From contig CAVTYY010000004.1 in assembly GCA_963739045.1 (NCBI GenBank), positions 248,001 to 312,000 of the forward strand: a stretch of DNA of 64,000 bases. Reading direction: 5' to 3'. Shown one piece after another: positions 60,199 to 64,000 of this stretch. A program made the position numbers and the translations under genes. Source of the stretch: Halobacillus_B sp963739045. GTDB lineage: Bacteria > Bacillota > Bacilli > Bacillales > Halobacillaceae. Each line of letters opens with the position of its first letter. Position 1 is the stretch's first letter. The notes below the pieces were generated by a model. That model saw nothing but the letters and a program-made list of their open reading frames with translations, did no database searches and had not been told where the DNA came from.

Positions 60199-62435
60199 TT
60201 GAAAAAAAGCTTTTTAGTGATGTTGTTTACAGTTTTGTGTTTTTCGTTTGTACACCACCCGGTTGATGCGGCAGACAACGGTAAAGTCGTGATTCTTGAT
60301 CCGGGTCATGGCGGAGTTTACGGGGGTACTTCAGGGTATTCAGGAGTACAGACAGGATACTATGAAAAGAAAGCCAATTTGGAGTCTGCAAATAAGATTC
60401 AGCATGTTCTAGAAGATAAAGGATACACCGTACATATGACTAGAACAAATGATAAAGATTTCGGTACACCGGTACATATTGACCTACGAAACAGAATAGG
60501 ATTAGCGAATAAATGGGCGGAAGGTAATAATGATAATTCGATCTTTTTATCTATTCACCATAATGCAGCTCCATACGGACCAGGAGTTCGTGGGTATGAA
60601 ACCTATTATTTCGACATAGACAATGGAATTGACCCAAACTATCCACCGGATGATATGCAAATTAAATATTCACCAGAGAGCAAGCGGCTGGCAAATATTA
60701 TTCATAGTGAAGTTTTAAATAATGTTTCTATGACGGAGGGACCGCAGGGGATTACAGGCAATGATCTCTATGTAACTCGTAATGCACAAATGCCATCAGC
60801 TTTACTCGAATTGGGTTACATGTCCAACCCGCAAGAAGAGAAATTAATCAAGTCAGACAGCTTTCAACAGCAATTTGCTGATGCGGTAGGAGATGCGGTC
60901 GATCAATTCTTCTCCGTGTATGAAGTGTATGATTATAAAAATAACCGTCTTGAAATTTTCAATGATAAGTCGGCTGCTTTAAATTACGCTAAGACCAAAG
61001 ACAATGTCTACGTTTTTGATAAGAGCAGCCAACAGCGTATCTTCAGTAACATTTCTAAGCGCTATGGAGTCTATCACTCCTCTAATTCTTCTATAAACAA
61101 GTTATTTTATTCTAAAGTGGATGCCCTTGATTATTCCGAATATTGGAAGCATACGAGAGTGGTAGATAATGAAACGGGAGAAATTCTCTGGTCAAACTAT
61201 TTATCCAAAGACTTCGTAGTAGAGCACCCGTCTAATGGTGTGCTTTCAAAGAATTATCAAGCTCAGGCGGCCATTAACTATGCCAAACAATGGAAGCATA
61301 CATCTGTAATAAATACCAAAACGCATGAAGTTCTTTGGACAAATTATCTATCAAAGAAATTTGATGTAAAGCACCCGGACAAAGGGGTTTTGAAAGAATT
61401 TTACCATAAAGTACCAGCCGTTGAATACGCCAAGACTTGGGATAGTACAGAGGTGGTCAATGGGATAATGGATCGGTAGTATGGGAGAACCCTGTAAAAG
61501 ATAACTCTTATTCATTTAACACCTTAGAAGTGTCTTCTCATGTTCGGGAGACAACAGCAGTAGAAGTCTCGAAGTTGCTTTACCCGAATGGCTTTCCTAG
61601 TGACCATTCAGATAAGACAGTCATTCTATCCACATCTTCTAATCATGCGGACGCCTTATCTGCTGGCCCATTAGCAGCACAATTGGGAAATGCCCCGATT
61701 TTACTCAGCCGTCCAGATCAAATGCGTCCCGAAGTGATAAATGAGTTAAAACGTCTCGGAGCAAAGAAAGTGATTATTTTAGGCGGATCAAATGCTATTA
61801 GTCATATTATTGAAAGCCAATTAAAATCAAAAGGCTATCAAGTTGATAGATTAGCCGGAAACGATCGTATTGAAACCAACCAGAAAATAAATGCAAAACT
61901 GAATCATGTGAATGGTGCCATTGTTGCTTCTAGTACAAGTTTTCCTGACGCATTGGGAGCAGCGCCGGTAGCGGCTATTGATGATTGGGCCATTGTATTA
62001 ACAGATAAGAAAATGGATGACAAAAGTTTAGACTATTTAAGCTCTAAAAACCTTGCTATTGTAGGCGGTACAGGAGTCGTATCCAATTCGATTGAAGATC
62101 AGCTTATCGAACGTAATGGGAAAGATCAGGTGGTCCGTCTTGCAGGAAGTCAACGATATGAAACTCAACAAAAAGTACTGAATTACTTTAATGATGATAT
62201 CTTTTCATCTTACGTGCTGACAGCAACAGGGGATAAATTCCCGGATGCTCTTACAGCTTCTTCTCTTGCAGTCAAGTACCATGCACCACTTGTATTGATT
62301 GGTAAGGATATTGATCCTGCTACACGAACCTTTTTACAACAGTATGGAAATTCGAATGTGGTTGAAAACCTGCGTGTGATTGGCGGAGTTCTCAGTGACA
62401 ACGTCGTAAAAAATGTATCAAATTATCTTAAGTAA
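60199..62435 (+). pseudogene. Frameshifted N-acetylmuramoyl-L-alanine amidase with repeats and three CWB2 modules
   Basis: TTG 60199 follows GGGGGAG. The first part (426 residues) has a signal peptide, an amidase 3 domain (about 30-235) with ILDPGHGG, LSIHHNA and ALLELGYMSNP zinc and catalytic motifs, and about four ~50-residue repeats of the pattern YAKxWKHT...LWxNYLSKxFxVxHPxxGVL. At 61462-61464 the frame breaks: VVNG is followed by a stop, but DNGSVVWENPVKDNSYSF continues one frame over into three CWB2 modules (to 62435). Adding one G to GGG would restore a ~745-residue protein. As written, the amidase would lose its wall anchor. Confidence 0.87.
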
Positions 62436-62458
62436 AGGGTACGGGGAGGAATAAAAAC

Positions 62459-63331
62459 ATGAAACAGCTATGGTTATACGGATTAATAATAATGTGTTTT
62501 TTAGCTGCCTGCTCTAATAACCAGAGCGCATCTCCTGACGAGCTGGAATCATCTAAAAATCAATCGGAAGCTTCTAGCCAGGATGAAACGTCCAAACAAG
62601 ATGATTCGAAGAAAAATAAAGCAAATGCTGAAGAAAAGTCAAGCGATGATAAGGATTCAAGCAAAGATACCAGCCAGGATGAATCAAAAGAAGACCAGAC
62701 TTCTGAAAATGCTTCTTCAACAGATGAGGACAGCAAAGACCAGTCCAGTGAAGACAAGCAAGCAGATCAAACTGATCAGTCAAAGGACTCTGAAGCAACT
62801 AAGGAAGACGTAAATAAAGGTTTCAACCAGTACCGCCCTAATGAAGGGTTAAAGAAAACTTTTATTCAAGATGAAGAATACGAACTAACGTATGATATCG
62901 TTGCTGTGAATAACACTCATGTCCAGCGTATTGTGAAGTTTGGAGACATTATCACTCTCCAAATACTAAAATGGACGTCTGAAGGGGCATCGATTGTTTA
63001 CCAGGAACAGAATCCTAAAGATACTTCAAGCCAATTAACTACCTATGACCCTTATGAACCACCAGTGAAAATTGTAGATGTGAACAAAAAAGGGGAAGGT
63101 TCCAGTGAACAATGGGAAGTCATTCATACGAATGAAATGGTTAAAGTTCCTTATGATACTTTTAATCACGTCTATGTAGTAAGACAGACTTTAACTAGTG
63201 AAAGTTCAGGAAGTAAAACGGTGATAACGGATTATTATGCCAAAGGATTAGGTATGATTAAGGAAACAAGAGAAGTAAAGGGCGACAACGGGTATACGTC
63301 TATTTCAGTATTGGACCGCGTCAAAAAATAA
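62459..63331 (+). CDS. Acidic lipoprotein of unknown function
   Basis: A 290-residue lipoprotein. The signal peptide ends in FLAAC, with Cys18 the lipidated residue. Residues ~22-120 are a low-complexity linker of Ser, Asp, Glu, Lys and Gln, which would hold the folded domain away from the membrane. The C-terminal domain (about 120-290, from FNQYRPNEGLKKTFIQDEEY) appears beta-rich and includes YYAKGLGMIKETREVKGDN near its end. I do not recognise it. It starts 23 bases after the amidase/CWB2 gene and may be cotranscribed. Confidence 0.72.
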   Translation: MKQLWLYGLIIMCFLAACSNNQSASPDELESSKNQSEASSQDETSKQDDSKKNKANAEEKSSDDKDSSKDTSQDESKEDQTSENASSTDEDSKDQSSEDKQADQTDQSKDSEATKEDVNKGFNQYRPNEGLKKTFIQDEEYELTYDIVAVNNTHVQRIVKFGDIITLQILKWTSEGASIVYQEQNPKDTSSQLTTYDPYEPPVKIVDVNKKGEGSSEQWEVIHTNEMVKVPYDTFNHVYVVRQTLTSESSGSKTVITDYYAKGLGMIKETREVKGDNGYTSISVLDRVKK

Positions 63332-63356
63332 CATGGTTCTACAGAAATCCACAAAT

Positions 63357-63392
63357 AAACCCCTATTCCAATCTAGGAATAGGGGTTTATTT
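63357..63392 (+). terminator. Terminator of the lipoprotein gene
   Basis: A perfect 13-bp stem, 63357-63369 with 63376-63388, and a T-rich tail. Confidence 0.9.
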
Positions 63393-63423
63393 TGTTGAAA
63401 TTCTCTTTTGCAATGGTGATAAA

Positions 63424-63432
63424 TGTTATAAT
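63424..63432 (+). promoter_or_regulatory. Extended -10 promoter of murJ
   Basis: TGtTATAAT at 63424-63432, 49 bases before the GTG start. Confidence 0.55.
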
Positions 63433-63481
63433 ATTGCAGGTGGCGTATCAAAAGAATTTAGAAGTGAAAGAGGTCCTATGT

Positions 63482-64000
63482 GTGAAATCAAAATTAGGTT
63501 TAGCTAGTGCGTTATTTTTGCTTGCGACGTTACTATTAAAAATATCTGGAATGGTTCGGGATATCGTTATTGCTTATTACTTCGGGGACAGCTATGTAGC
63601 TGATGCTTATTTAGCAGCATTTATCATCCCTAATATGATTATCCTGTTTTTTACCACGGGGATGAAAAATGCTCTTGTGCCCAGTTATATAGAAGCACTT
63701 GAAAAGCAAAAAGAAAAACATCATTTAAACCACGTTTACAGTGGGACCATTGTGATTAGCTTTGTGATTTCTATTTTAGGGGCGGGTCTGGCAAAGTTCT
63801 ATGTCCCTCTTTTATTCCCCGAATTCAGACCAGAAGCAGAACATATTGCTATTTTAGTAACGATGATCTATTTTGCCGCGATCTTTTTTATTGGTATGAA
63901 TGCGGTATTGGAAGCTCAGTTTGACGCAGAAAATAAATTCTCTTTATCGATGGTCTCTCAAATGATCGTCATCTTTGGTTTGATTTTGGGAGCTGTGTTG
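63482..64000 (+). CDS. murJ: MurJ/MviN family lipid flippase, cut by the window end
   Basis: Polytopic MOP-superfamily protein that flips lipid II or another undecaprenyl-linked precursor. The visible 173 residues start at GTG 63482 behind GAAAGAGG and have at least four helices. LLKISGMVRDIVIAYYFGDS and ADAYLAAFIIPNMI are the N-terminal MurJ signature, followed by FTTGMKNALVPSY. The rest lies outside the window. In a region devoted to surface polymers it could serve a dedicated wall glycan rather than peptidoglycan. Confidence 0.9.
   Translation, partial: MKSKLGLASALFLLATLLLKISGMVRDIVIAYYFGDSYVADAYLAAFIIPNMIILFFTTGMKNALVPSYIEALEKQKEKHHLNHVYSGTIVISFVISILGAGLAKFYVPLLFPEFRPEAEHIAILVTMIYFAAIFFIGMNAVLEAQFDAENKFSLSMVSQMIVIFGLILGAVL

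Noticed and set aside
62560..62813. Ser- or Leu-rich frames over the lipoprotein linker
   Set aside because: Low-complexity coding DNA gives long open frames in other readings; no start signals.

Overview
This 64 kb window looks like a chromosomal segment of a low-GC, spore-former-type Firmicute, most plausibly a moderately halophilic Bacillaceae of the Halobacillus kind. The pointers are typical Bacillus ribosome binding sites with frequent TTG and GTG starts, sigma-A type promoters, Bacillus-type genes (SinI/SinR-like regulators, IDEAL domain, YkhA-like thioesterase, hom-thrC-thrB operon, TagO and LCP proteins) and very acidic secreted proteins. The genus is inference. No rRNA, tRNA, CRISPR array, prophage or insertion sequence was recognised.

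Left third (1-20 kb), housekeeping and regulation: a polar amino acid ABC transporter (SBP, permease, ATPase) with a hairpin between the first two genes; two inverted copies of a palindromic repeat whose stems differ in sequence but keep their pairing; a 33-residue membrane peptide; a sigma-like factor followed by a ClpP paralogue; a KtrB/TrkH potassium channel subunit; a LysR regulator; a thioesterase; a ROK sugar kinase that has lost its zinc site; a lipase; a deletion scar in which the 3' ends of a ROK kinase and of galT abut head to head, followed by an aldose-1-epimerase; ribokinase, DsbA-family protein and an M15 peptidoglycan peptidase; then a divergent pair of small sigma-like factors.

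Middle (20-32 kb): the hom-thrC-thrB operon, a small protein resembling an isolated sigma region 2, mannose-6-phosphate isomerase, a C39-like peptidase, an IDEAL-domain protein, and a Sin-like regulatory module. That module has two 39-40 residue SinI-type peptides, an AraC-type regulator and a SinR-type HTH protein lacking the Sin dimerisation segment, whose promoter lies between two SinR-box-like inverted sites. Phosphoglucomutase follows.

Right half (32-64 kb), a cell-surface island: six secreted proteins each end in three CWB2 (cell wall binding repeat 2) modules. They are a lytic transglycosylase-like protein, two subtilases, a nuclease, a 5'-nucleotidase and a frameshifted amidase. Interleaved are TagO, an LCP ligase, a Wzz/BY-kinase pair, GalU, a sulfotransferase-like protein, a three-part membrane glycosylation set (GT2, polytopic DUF6020-like protein, two SMR-type flippase subunits), an acidic lipoprotein and MurJ. 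The enzymes for sugar phosphates and lipid-linked glycans could supply the anionic wall polymer that CWB2 modules bind. Three of the right-hand genes are interrupted by a stop or single-base shifts, which reflects either real decay or sequence error. A family of terminators with a common CCCGAACC/GGTTCGGG stem punctuates the whole window.
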